Shown: piece by piece, positions 6,563-12,340 of the stretch
Numbering within the stretch: the first letter of the stretch is position 1
Layout: every line of letters starts with the position of its first letter
From: a virus
Strand: one strand, 5' to 3'
Length of the DNA: 64,000 nt
IMG/VR virus record: IMGVR_UViG_3300024265_000030
Coordinates: 62,001 to 126,000 of that record
Notes under the pieces: generated by a model
Database searches by the model: none
Told to the model about the DNA's origin: nothing
Seen by the model: the letters and a program-made list of their open reading frames with translations, nothing else
Made by a program: the position numbers and the translations under genes

Positions 6563-6807
6563 AACAACTTCCTTTTGTTTTGTTGTTTAACTTTTTTAAT
6601 ACTTTTGTATACTGCACCATGCATTTTTTCACTATCCCATGCGACTTTATCTCCTAACTTAATCACATGTCCCATACAGGCATACATAGCTTTAAATAAT
6701 GTTTCAAGTTCTTCTTTATGGTACCTAGCTATGCCAGAATTAACCATAATCTCTAACTGAGCCTGAGCTAGGTGTATAGCTTTAGGGTTATATATTCCAT
6801 TAAGCAT
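6556..6807 (-). CDS. hypothetical protein, 83 aa
   Basis: A leftward gene with AAAGG 8 bases before its ATG, overlapping the upstream gene's stop by 8 bases. The sequence is mostly helical (LAQAQLEIMVNSG, EELETLFKAMYACMG) with a Lys-rich C-terminus (KKVKQQNKRKLLK). No family is recognised. Confidence 0.6.
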   Translation of the reverse strand: MLNGIYNPKAIHLAQAQLEIMVNSGIARYHKEELETLFKAMYACMGHVIKLGDKVAWDSEKMHGAVYKSIKKVKQQNKRKLLK

Positions 6808-7162
6808 GCGGAATGCCTTTGAATTTTCCCCAAATATTTTCCATCATTGCTTTAGCATGTACTATATATAACTTATCTTCAACTGAAAACATTAATGGGT
6901 TTTTAAGTAACTGACTATGTTCTTTACTATAATGATTTTTCCAAAATTCCAAAATCTCGTTAACTTTTGACACTTTGTACTTTATGCTTTCCTTTACTAT
7001 TATATGCCCTTTAAAAGTATCTAGTATACCCCTTAGAACTCCTCCCCTTCCTTCTGCTTCAGCATATTTTGTATTATCTACTAAAGCATACTTATCAATG
7101 TCTTTTTTAACTTTATTATGTTGGGAGTAAAGATACTCTAAAAAAGCAGCCCATGTTTTCAT
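6800..7162 (-). CDS. hypothetical protein, 120 aa
   Basis: This helical protein has no membrane segment or cysteine motif. It begins MKTWAAFLEYLYSQHNK and ends near GKFKGIPHA. Its end overlaps the next leftward gene. The ribosome site (AAGGAAG) lies rather far upstream of the ATG. I cannot assign a function. Its place between basic and helical small proteins suggests an early leftward transcript. Confidence 0.6.
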   Translation of the reverse strand: MKTWAAFLEYLYSQHNKVKKDIDKYALVDNTKYAEAEGRGGVLRGILDTFKGHIIVKESIKYKVSKVNEILEFWKNHYSKEHSQLLKNPLMFSVEDKLYIVHAKAMMENIWGKFKGIPHA

Positions 7163-7198
7163 TTTAACGGTTTTCTTCCTTTTTCTTTTCGTCTGATA

Positions 7199-7534
7199 TC
7201 ACGAACTGTGTCCCTTTTTTTTTCTCTCAGGAGATTTTCTATTAAGATTTAATTTTAACTTCTTACGTCTTTTTTTGTTTGCTACACTATGTGCCAGTTT
7301 TTGAACACTTATACTCCTCCCTTTTTTAGTAAACTTAGCTACCTTTCTTTTTTTTCTTCTAATGTTACCTTTCCGTTTTACTAGTTGTTCTGCTATACTT
7401 AGTGTTTCATTTTTAGAAATTGTGCCCTTTTTCTCAACTAGCTTTTCTGTAGCGGACTTTTGCTGATCTTCTTTTTTCTCAACTAACTTTTCTACTGTAG
7501 ACTTTTGTTTGTCTTCTTTTTTCTTAAAAAACAT
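7199..7534 (-). CDS. very basic repeat-containing protein, 111 aa
   Basis: The product is dominated by Lys and Arg. Its N-terminal part is a tandem repeat of about 15 residues (KEDKQKSTVEKLVEK, then KEDQQKSATEKLVEK, then a decayed third unit), and its C-terminal half is a basic tail (NIRRKKRKVAKFTKKG, NKKRRKKLKLNLNRK). Such a composition suggests binding to DNA, RNA or membrane phospholipid head groups. The ATG follows GAGGTAAAC. It sits immediately downstream of the transglycosylase-like gene. Confidence 0.6.
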   Translation of the reverse strand: MFFKKKEDKQKSTVEKLVEKKEDQQKSATEKLVEKKGTISKNETLSIAEQLVKRKGNIRRKKRKVAKFTKKGRSISVQKLAHSVANKKRRKKLKLNLNRKSPERKKKGHSS

Positions 7535-7541
7535 GTTTACC

Positions 7542-8894
7542 TCATTTTATATTTATTATAGGGGATTTAGGTTTATCGTTAAATGTTTGAAGTTTAGGTT
7601 TATTGTTAATAGGTTTTTTAGGTATATGTTTACTTTTATTACGGATATATACTATAACCTTTATAATAGCAAAGGTGGGTGCGAATGATGCAAGTAAAAG
7701 GATAGTTACTACCATTATTAAATATATGGTGATAGCTATTTTACGTTTTTTTTCTTCTTTCTCTTTTCGTAAATCCTGTGCAAGTCCTTTAAAAAGCGCT
7801 TTAGTCATTGGCCATAAATCATTATAATCCCTGAATTTACCTTTTGTAGCTAAACCATAAATTCGACGATATTTTTCATCGGTATCTATAGCTTTCTTGG
7901 CTATATGTTTTAACTGTTTATCAAACTTAGTTTCAAACTCTAATTTCATTTTTTCAATCTTATCAACATCATCCCTTAGTTGTTTTACATATTTCCAGGA
8001 TTGAATGAAATTCCATTCCTGCTTACTACATGCCCTTCGGTATTTTTCCAGATATGTTTTATCAATATTAACTTTAACACTAAACGTATTCCATTGTGAT
8101 ATATGAGCATTCCAGATATAGTAATACATAAATGGATTTCTTATATCTTCTTTAATAGTACCTACATTAAATTTAAAATACCTTGGAAGTTTAACCCCCT
8201 TTTTATAATATGGATCTATACGTCTTATACCCCAGTGACTAGCAGTAATGTATATAGGTATATCATTTCTGTACTGACGTTTAAGGCCCCACTGCAGCAC
8301 ACCTTCAACACGGGTAGCGTTTATAGGGTCTTCTAAATCTTTCGGACCTCGGTATACGATACCTAGCCGTTTTTGATAAGAGCGTGGAAGCCAGTCAAAG
8401 TATATTTTTGCTTGACCCACAGCATCCTGGTGATGTTGGTACATACCAAAAGCAGATCCATTATCCCCTACACATTCCGGACCAAAGGATGTTTCTATAC
8501 GCGCCTTTGCCATTAAGCTAAAGGTAGGTAAATCTAGTAAACGTGTAACTTCATATACTTCTTGTATGAAATCAGGTTTTTGGTATTTAGTTAATCCTTG
8601 ATCGTTCGGTTCATTTTTCCTATGATATTTTAAACCGTAACGGGCAATTATCTCTGAATAAAAAGTAGTGACTTTTATATACCGGTCATTTTCAGTAAGG
8701 ATTTTTTCATCACGTTGGCGGTCTTTTATCCTGGTAAATGTATCTATTAGGACGCTTTGCTGTTTACGTCCGTCCTGCCAGATAATTATAGACCAGATTA
8801 ATATTGAAACAGCAATAAAGAACCACGGAGAGTGGTATGTTTTTCTTATAAACTTCTTTAAAAGAAATTTAAGATACGTTTTTAATTCAGTCAT
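7542..8894 (-). CDS. membrane-anchored lytic transglycosylase-like protein, 450 aa
   Basis: Residues 24-39 form an N-terminal membrane helix (WFFIAVSILIWSIIIW) and residues about 383-415 one or two C-terminal ones. Between them, LMAKARIETSFGPE (residues 127-140), GSAFGMYQHH (146-155) and ITASHWGIRRIDPYY (216-230) resemble the SLT/goose-lysozyme fold: catalytic Glu134 in the E-[ST]-x-F motif, then the GxxQ and AxxxG regions. Cleavage of peptidoglycan from the membrane is inferred. A basic C-terminal tail ends the protein. It is not next to holin genes, so it may serve DNA entry, wall remodelling or superinfection control instead of lysis. Confidence 0.65.
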   Translation of the reverse strand: MTELKTYLKFLLKKFIRKTYHSPWFFIAVSILIWSIIIWQDGRKQQSVLIDTFTRIKDRQRDEKILTENDRYIKVTTFYSEIIARYGLKYHRKNEPNDQGLTKYQKPDFIQEVYEVTRLLDLPTFSLMAKARIETSFGPECVGDNGSAFGMYQHHQDAVGQAKIYFDWLPRSYQKRLGIVYRGPKDLEDPINATRVEGVLQWGLKRQYRNDIPIYITASHWGIRRIDPYYKKGVKLPRYFKFNVGTIKEDIRNPFMYYYIWNAHISQWNTFSVKVNIDKTYLEKYRRACSKQEWNFIQSWKYVKQLRDDVDKIEKMKLEFETKFDKQLKHIAKKAIDTDEKYRRIYGLATKGKFRDYNDLWPMTKALFKGLAQDLRKEKEEKKRKIAITIYLIMVVTILLLASFAPTFAIIKVIVYIRNKSKHIPKKPINNKPKLQTFNDKPKSPIINIK

Positions 8895-8910
8895 TTATAC
8901 CTTGTTTTTC

Positions 8911-9837
8911 CTATTGTTTAAGAATATTATACTTCCCTTTATACTTTACTAAGAAAGGAGAAAACATACCATATATCTCATGTATATCTTTTTTCATATC
9001 TTTAAGAGACTCTTCGTTTGGATTGATATCTAAAAGAGGCTCAAGATACGATGTATACAGTTTTCTCGCTTCTCTATTAGCTTCCCTAGCAGCTAAACGC
9101 CCATCAAGCTCTTTTACTTTTTTCTCAATATCATTTGACTTTTTTATAACCTGATCTGACTCACCCCATTTATTTACCTGATCCACTTCTTTCTGACTGA
9201 GTACTACTACAGAGTTTTTACCAGCAGCTTCTCTAACTTTATCACGTAAAGATTTATCAGCTACATTTCCATTCTGCTCTTTATAGAACCAATCTTGAAT
9301 CTCTTTTTGTCTTTCTACAGATAATGTTTCAAATATATTAGCCATTGTAACAAAGTCTTTATTTTTATTTATTGCTCGCGCTATGTAATCCCGGGGAGAT
9401 AATTCTGCTTCTGCCTTATTATCGTCCTTTTTACCTTTTCCTGTTTTCCAGGCACGCCTTTCTTGAAGATAAGGTATAATTTTCATTTTTAAGAAGGAGT
9501 CTACTTCTCGTCTTTCAGTATTATCAGCTAACATCCACTCAAGTTCATCATCTTCAGGAATATCAATCACACTACACAGAGTTTCTTCAAATCCTAATTC
9601 TTTTAACACCTTATACCTACGATGCCCTGATATAATATGTTTTGTTTTCCAGTTAATAACAACTGGATTTTGAACCCCACGTACACGAATGTCTTCCTTA
9701 AGTTCATCTAATTCACTTTCTTCGTGAGCTGTACGCGGCTTAGTTGGAAAAAACTCTTCATTTTTTGGATGTATTACTATCTGGTCTAAGCTTATCTTAA
9801 CAAACTTCATTTCCGAACCTAGTCCTAATTCCCGCAT
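8911..9837 (-). CDS. ParB/Srx-fold protein, 308 aa
   Basis: Residues 12-100 form a ParB-type N-terminal domain: ISLDQIVIHPKNEEF, LKEDIRVRGVQNPVVI and IISGHRRYKVLKELGFE with the GHRR nucleotide-binding motif at residues 71-74. Phage proteins of this class bind CTP or act as nucleases or adaptors for DNA methylases. The remainder is helical, with a possible HTH region (DYIARAINKNKDFVTMANIFETL) and coiled coil (EKKVKELDGRLAAREANREARKLY). No ParA partner is in the window. ATG is chosen from AAAGGAGG upstream. Confidence 0.75.
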   Translation of the reverse strand: MRELGLGSEMKFVKISLDQIVIHPKNEEFFPTKPRTAHEESELDELKEDIRVRGVQNPVVINWKTKHIISGHRRYKVLKELGFEETLCSVIDIPEDDELEWMLADNTERREVDSFLKMKIIPYLQERRAWKTGKGKKDDNKAEAELSPRDYIARAINKNKDFVTMANIFETLSVERQKEIQDWFYKEQNGNVADKSLRDKVREAAGKNSVVVLSQKEVDQVNKWGESDQVIKKSNDIEKKVKELDGRLAAREANREARKLYTSYLEPLLDINPNEESLKDMKKDIHEIYGMFSPFLVKYKGKYNILKQ

Positions 9838-9872
9838 AGATACCTCCTTTATTTATGTAACTAGTATGCGAA

Positions 9873-9904
9873 TATGTATAGGTTTAGCATGCACTCTATA
9901 CATA
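9873..9904. repeat. 9-bp inverted repeat in the gap upstream of the ParB-like gene
   Basis: TATGTATAG (9873-9881) and CTATACATA (9896-9904) are perfect inverted copies separated by 14 bases that contain GCATGC. The repeat lies in the only gap between the acidic protein gene and the ParB-like gene and could be an operator for the downstream leftward genes. Confidence 0.4.
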
Positions 9905-9912
9905 AGTGAAAA

Positions 9913-10158
9913 CTACTTTCTGTTATCATCATCATCATCTTCTCTATAAAAATCTCCTTCATCATCATCATCATCATCTTCCTCATCTTCGTTGTAGAAA
10001 TCTTCAAATTCATCCTCATCGTAAAAATTCTCTAACTCATCCTCTTCGTTTTCATCATATAAATAATCCTCTTCTTCTATGTTATTTATATCTTCCAGAG
10101 AAAGCTCTGTATCCTCCAGTATATCTTCAAAACCGTCAAAAGGTTTTTCTTCGTTCAT
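9913..10158 (-). CDS. extremely acidic protein, 81 aa
   Basis: Of 81 residues, 45 are Asp or Glu and only 4 are basic; aromatic residues (FYDEDEFEDFYNEDE) are spaced regularly through the acidic tract. This is far outside normal composition. Phage proteins with such charge are sometimes DNA mimics that block restriction or nucleoid proteins, or chaperones for basic proteins. That role here is inference only. AAGGATAAAAT precedes the ATG, and a promoter is likely just upstream. The opposite strand's His-rich frame is a shadow of this gene. Confidence 0.65.
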   Translation of the reverse strand: MNEEKPFDGFEDILEDTELSLEDINNIEEEDYLYDENEEDELENFYDEDEFEDFYNEDEEDDDDDDEGDFYREDDDDDNRK

Positions 10159-10175
10159 ATTTTATCCTTAACAGT

Positions 10176-10203
10176 AGTATAACAAATATTAGATAAAAAT
10201 CAA
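10176..10203 (-). promoter_or_regulatory. possible leftward promoter for the acidic protein gene
   Basis: Read on the minus strand, TTGATT (10203-10198) and TATACT (10181-10176) are 16 bases apart, 12 bases downstream of which lies the ribosome site of the acidic protein gene. It overlaps the end of the preceding gene. Matches are partial, in AT-rich DNA. Confidence 0.35.
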
Positions 10204-10484
10204 GCCTTAAGTTTTTTCTTTATTTCAAAATACTCCTCTAACTGAATTGAGGTATGATTAATTTCAGATAACTGAGCTATATGATACCTTTTAATTAATT
10301 TTATTACACTCCTAATCTGCTTTATTTCTTTTCGTTGAAATGTATTTAGGGCATCTGCTATTTCAAGAAACTCTCTCAAGTTTGTAACTATATCTGTAAA
10401 TATTTTATCTACGGATAATGCTTTAAATTTTAAGTTCGCTTTTTCTCTTTTAATTAGCTCTTTATCATCAATGTCATGTTTCAT
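10200..10484 (-). CDS. hypothetical helical protein, 94 aa
   Basis: The protein is charged and helical throughout (KELIKREKANLKFKALSV, LREFLEIADALNTFQRKEIKQIRSVIKLIKRY), with no recognisable motif. It starts at an ATG shortly downstream of the membrane peptide gene and follows AAAAGGAGTATAACACT. Possibly a small regulator or coiled-coil partner; the function is unknown. Confidence 0.6.
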   Translation of the reverse strand: MKHDIDDKELIKREKANLKFKALSVDKIFTDIVTNLREFLEIADALNTFQRKEIKQIRSVIKLIKRYHIAQLSEINHTSIQLEEYFEIKKKLKA

Positions 10485-10488
10485 AGTG

Positions 10489-10626
10489 TTATACTCCTTT
10501 TTTACTCAGTTTTTCTTTACTGTCTTTAGTGTATAGCTTCCCTATGAACCCGACAAATGGTTGGAGTAAGATACACACAAGTATAGGTATGATGATAAAA
10601 GGTAAATAGACTTTTTGATATTTCAT
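10489..10626 (-). CDS. small membrane protein, 45 aa
   Basis: The open frame extends further upstream, to 10731, but that extension runs across the divergent promoter region, so I place the start at the ATG at 10626 (MKYQKVYLPFIIIPILVC); an ATG at 10650 is also possible. The peptide has one membrane helix (YLPFIIIPILVCILLQPFVGFIG) and a Lys-rich tail. It is the first leftward gene, divergent from the leaderless gene at 10717. Confidence 0.45.
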   Translation of the reverse strand: MKYQKVYLPFIIIPILVCILLQPFVGFIGKLYTKDSKEKLSKKGV

Positions 10627-10681
10627 CTCTCTATTACTATATATCCTCATTTTGTAAAAAAAGTTAAGTACTTTTTTTTGG

Positions 10682-10710
10682 TTGAAAATAAATATAAATT
10701 TAAGTATAAT
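10682..10710 (+). promoter_or_regulatory. sigma-70 promoter placing the transcript start at an ATG
   Basis: TTGAAA (10682-10687) and TATAAT (10705-10710) are 17 bases apart. Transcription would start about 6-8 bases after the -10 box, at 10716-10718, which coincides with the ATG at 10717. There is no ribosome site between, so the mRNA is predicted to be leaderless. Confidence 0.6.
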
Positions 10711-10716
10711 ATAGAT

Positions 10717-11139
10717 ATGACCACAAAACATAAAGATTTTTTTAGAAACATATTATTCTTATGTGGAATAACATTAGATAATGAATATAATTTTATTTGC
10801 GCAAAATGCATTAGTAACCCTGACCATGAAAAGTATAAAAAATGCCGTAACGAATATGGTAAAATTGACCCCTTAGCACAATTTTATTGTATCATAAATT
10901 ACCATAAATACCAAGAGATAAACCCAGATATAAAATTTCAACAAGTAATGTTAATTGTAAAACAAATAGATAAAGCAATAAAAGATGGGCGAAATTTCGC
11001 CCATCTTTTAAGTCTAATAAATATAGTTAGGTTAGAATTGAAGCTATTAGATAACGGAGTATTAAACATAGAGCAGGCCACACATGAGTACAGAACAAAA
11101 ATAATATCGATCTTAGATAGATTTTTAAGCAAATTTTAG
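10717..11139 (+). CDS. putative leaderless regulatory protein, 140 aa
   Basis: The frame is open from 10615, but the promoter at 10682-10710 lies inside that extension, so the ATG at 10717 is the likely start, giving MTTKHKDFFRNILFLCG. The N-terminal half has four cysteines (FLCG, FICAKC, KKC), a possible metal site; the C-terminal half is helical. I recognise no family. Leaderless translation is classically seen for phage maintenance repressors such as lambda cI, and the gene is divergent from the leftward block and next to palindromes, so a regulatory role is inferred. A 32-bp perfect palindrome lies within its coding sequence. Confidence 0.6.
   Translation: MTTKHKDFFRNILFLCGITLDNEYNFICAKCISNPDHEKYKKCRNEYGKIDPLAQFYCIINYHKYQEINPDIKFQQVMLIVKQIDKAIKDGRNFAHLLSLINIVRLELKLLDNGVLNIEQATHEYRTKIISILDRFLSKF
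10979..11010. repeat. 32-bp perfect palindrome inside the leaderless gene
   Basis: Each 16-base arm reads TAAAAGATGGGCGAAA, with the centre between 10994 and 10995. As RNA it forms a GATGGGCG/CGCCCATC stem flanked by A-runs and T-runs, so it resembles a two-way intrinsic terminator. It lies in the codons for KDGRNFAHLL. It may attenuate the gene's own transcription or bind a dimeric protein. Confidence 0.6.
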
Positions 11140-11152
11140 AGAAATATACTAA

Positions 11153-11182
11153 AAAGTACTGGACAATTTTGTCCAGTACTTT
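11153..11182. repeat. palindrome A with TACTGGACAA half-sites
   Basis: AAAGTACTGGACAA (11153-11166) and its exact inverse (11169-11182) flank a 2-base centre (TT). It starts 13 bases after the leaderless gene's stop. It could be a terminator, although no T-run beyond three follows, or an operator: the same half-site recurs in palindrome B. Confidence 0.65.
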
Positions 11183-11204
11183 ACACATGAATCTAATTTA
11201 AGTA

Positions 11205-11236
11205 AAATCTACTGGACAAAATTGTCCAGTAGATTT
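11205..11236. repeat. palindrome B with TACTGGACAA half-sites
   Basis: AAATCTACTGGACAA (11205-11219) and its exact inverse (11222-11236) flank a 2-base centre (AA). It shares the TACTGGACAA half-site with palindrome A, with which it is centred 53 bases apart, while the outer arms differ (AAAG versus AAATC). The conserved inner half-site points to a binding protein. Confidence 0.65.
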
Positions 11237-11438
11237 GTATGCTATTTCTTAAGTATTCAGCTATTTTTAGTAATAAATAACTATTTTAGTGAATTTTCTA
11301 GGGAAGATTTTTGGTACGCCATTGTTTCTCTTTTAATGTCTATGTAAATTTAAGGAATTCGGGTGTTTTCGGAATTTTGCAGAACTCCGTCACGGTATAG
11401 GCTAGACTACGGGTGGTTCAGCTGAACTATGGTTCAAC

Positions 11439-11500
11439 TACGTTTCATCTTAGTTCAACTATGTTCAGCAGATATTGAACTAAGATGAACTAAATACGTA
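11439..11500. repeat. long interrupted inverted repeat
   Basis: TTCATCTTAGTTCAA (11444-11458) pairs perfectly with TTGAACTAAGATGAA (11475-11489), and an outer TACGT (11439-11443) pairs with ACGTA (11496-11500) after a 6-base bulge. The 16-base centre contains another GTTCA box. The DNA could form a cruciform or the RNA a stable hairpin. Confidence 0.6.
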
Positions 11501-11519
11501 CCTAGATGATACGAAGTAG

Positions 11520-11572
11520 TACACGGTAAAAATCGAAGCGATTTTACCGTGTAGGGAAACGCTTCGCGTTTC
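11520..11572. repeat. two adjacent hairpins
   Basis: TACACGGTAAAAATCG (11520-11535) pairs with CGATTTTACCGTGTA (11539-11553), with one bulged A and a 3-base loop. Three bases later GAAACGC (11556-11562) pairs with GCGTTTC (11566-11572) around a TTC loop. Neither is followed by a proper T-run, so terminators are unlikely. Confidence 0.6.
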
Positions 11573-11751
11573 AAATCTTTTGAGGAAACCACTTTATAGG
11601 ATGAATACTATCTCTGTTTGAACTCGTCTGAACTTTGAACTTGAATATTAATCTTTTTAAGTGTTTTGTCATATAACATGTCTGTCGATAATTGGTAGAT
11701 ATGTAGGGGAGATACAGTGTGTATACATTATTACTGCTGCCGTGTTTTTCG

Positions 11752-11780
11752 TTGACAATTTAACATATGTAGTATATAAT
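11752..11780 (+). promoter_or_regulatory. perfect consensus sigma-70 promoter for the structural block
   Basis: TTGACA (11752-11757) and TATAAT (11775-11780) are exactly 17 bases apart. Transcription should start near 11787, and the first small gene starts at 11798 with TAGGA in between, so the leader is very short. It is the only strong rightward promoter I see ahead of the fibre genes, and may drive much of the morphogenesis block. Confidence 0.75.
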
Positions 11781-11797
11781 TAATTATAGGATTAAAA

Positions 11798-11884
11798 ATG
11801 CCGGATCCGCGAGTAATTTTAAGTGATATAGACTTACAAGGTAATAAAATACTTAATGCTGAAATTGAGCATTTAGAAAAATAA
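11798..11884 (+). CDS. 28-aa fibre-like peptide
   Basis: The ATG lies 6 bases after TAGGA and about 11 bases after the predicted transcript start. The peptide (ILSDIDLQGNKILNAEIE) resembles the first residues of phage tail-fibre proteins, in which a DxxGNKIxN motif recurs. It stops after 28 residues. It could be the remnant of a truncated fibre gene or a real short adaptor. Confidence 0.5.
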   Translation: MPDPRVILSDIDLQGNKILNAEIEHLEK

Positions 11885-11905
11885 AAGAAAGTTAAAAATA
11901 TTATA

Positions 11906-12022
11906 ATGTTGAACGGGGTGCTAACTTATGCTTTAGATGAGTTGCCTTTGAGTAGTGAGGCGGTTCAGTGTTTTATAATTTGTCTTATACCTGAAATAGT
12001 AGTAAAGAGGTTTATTGAGTGA
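11906..12022 (+). CDS. 38-aa hypothetical protein
   Basis: The frame starts MLNGVLTYALDELPLSSEAVQ and ends overlapping the next gene's start (GTGA at 12019-12022), as typical coupled phage genes do. No good ribosome site precedes its ATG, so confidence is limited. There are two cysteines and a hydrophobic stretch (CFIICLIPEIVV). Function unknown. Confidence 0.4.
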   Translation: MLNGVLTYALDELPLSSEAVQCFIICLIPEIVVKRFIE

Positions 12023-12324
12023 ATCTTTATGATGACTTAAATATACTACAAAATGTATTAATAAATTTTGTATCAGAGAGGGTAAGTACGTTTCCAGCTG
12101 ATGCAAGAAGAGGAAGAGTAATTTTCCATATAGGATTAAAGTATTTGTTTGTATGTAAGAACGGGGTGGAAGATGCAAATGATACAACTTTAATAGCAAA
12201 TTGGGTTGGTGGAAAAGTAATGATAGACGGAATGAGTAGTGAAGGAGAGAATAGAGGAAAAATCTTAATTACAGATGGTGCAGATGGGTATCTTTTTGGT
12301 GATTGTGACGGCGGTACAATATAA
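12019..12324 (+). CDS. putative virion/tail-fibre associated protein, 101 aa
   Basis: A GTG start with AAGAGG 8 bases upstream. The sequence has TFPADARRGRVIFHIGLKYLFVCKNG and ends in Gly/Asp-rich turns (ITDGADGYLFGDCDGG). The first part resembles the small strand-turn modules in phage fibre proteins that begin with a PxxARxGRxxF pattern followed by a single-strand attachment region. By place in the cluster it is a fibre or appendage component; the assignment is by pattern and context. Confidence 0.5.
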   Translation: MNLYDDLNILQNVLINFVSERVSTFPADARRGRVIFHIGLKYLFVCKNGVEDANDTTLIANWVGGKVMIDGMSSEGENRGKILITDGADGYLFGDCDGGTI

Positions 12325-12340
12325 AAAAGGAGTGTGAAAT

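Larger units (their letters stand above)
11416..11640. repeat. cluster of GTTCA/TGAAC boxes
   Basis: GTTCA occurs at 11416, 11432, 11453 and 11463; TGAAC at 11423, 11476, 11486, 11619, 11629 and 11636. The first pair forms the palindrome GTTCAGCTGAAC (11416-11427). Spacing among the last three is 10 and 7 bases. Such dense short motifs resemble iterons or operator arrays. Confidence 0.5.
11140..11797. other. non-coding control region with many inverted repeats
   Basis: No convincing gene lies in these 658 bases. They hold two related palindromes (11153-11182, 11205-11236), a cluster of GTTCA/TGAAC boxes (11416-11640), a long interrupted hairpin (11439-11500), two adjacent hairpins (11520-11572), and a perfect sigma-70 promoter at the right end. 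The stretch 11237-11400 and 11641-11750 show no feature I can name. Candidate roles are replication origin, operator array or packaging site; no direct evidence separates them. Confidence 0.6.

Noticed and set aside
9906-10196. His-rich 96-codon frame on the plus strand
   Set aside because: It is the exact complement of the Asp/Glu-rich acidic gene; GAT/GAA runs read backwards give ATC/TTC and CAT codons. It has no ribosome site.
10615-10716. Upstream extension of the leaderless gene (34 codons)
   Set aside because: It crosses the -35 and -10 boxes of the gene's own promoter and lacks a ribosome site; the AT-rich translation (FFLVENKYKFKYN) is not domain-like.
11416-11640. CRISPR-like array
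   Set aside because: The repeats are 5-base boxes in both orientations with irregular gaps, not long direct repeats with equal spacers.
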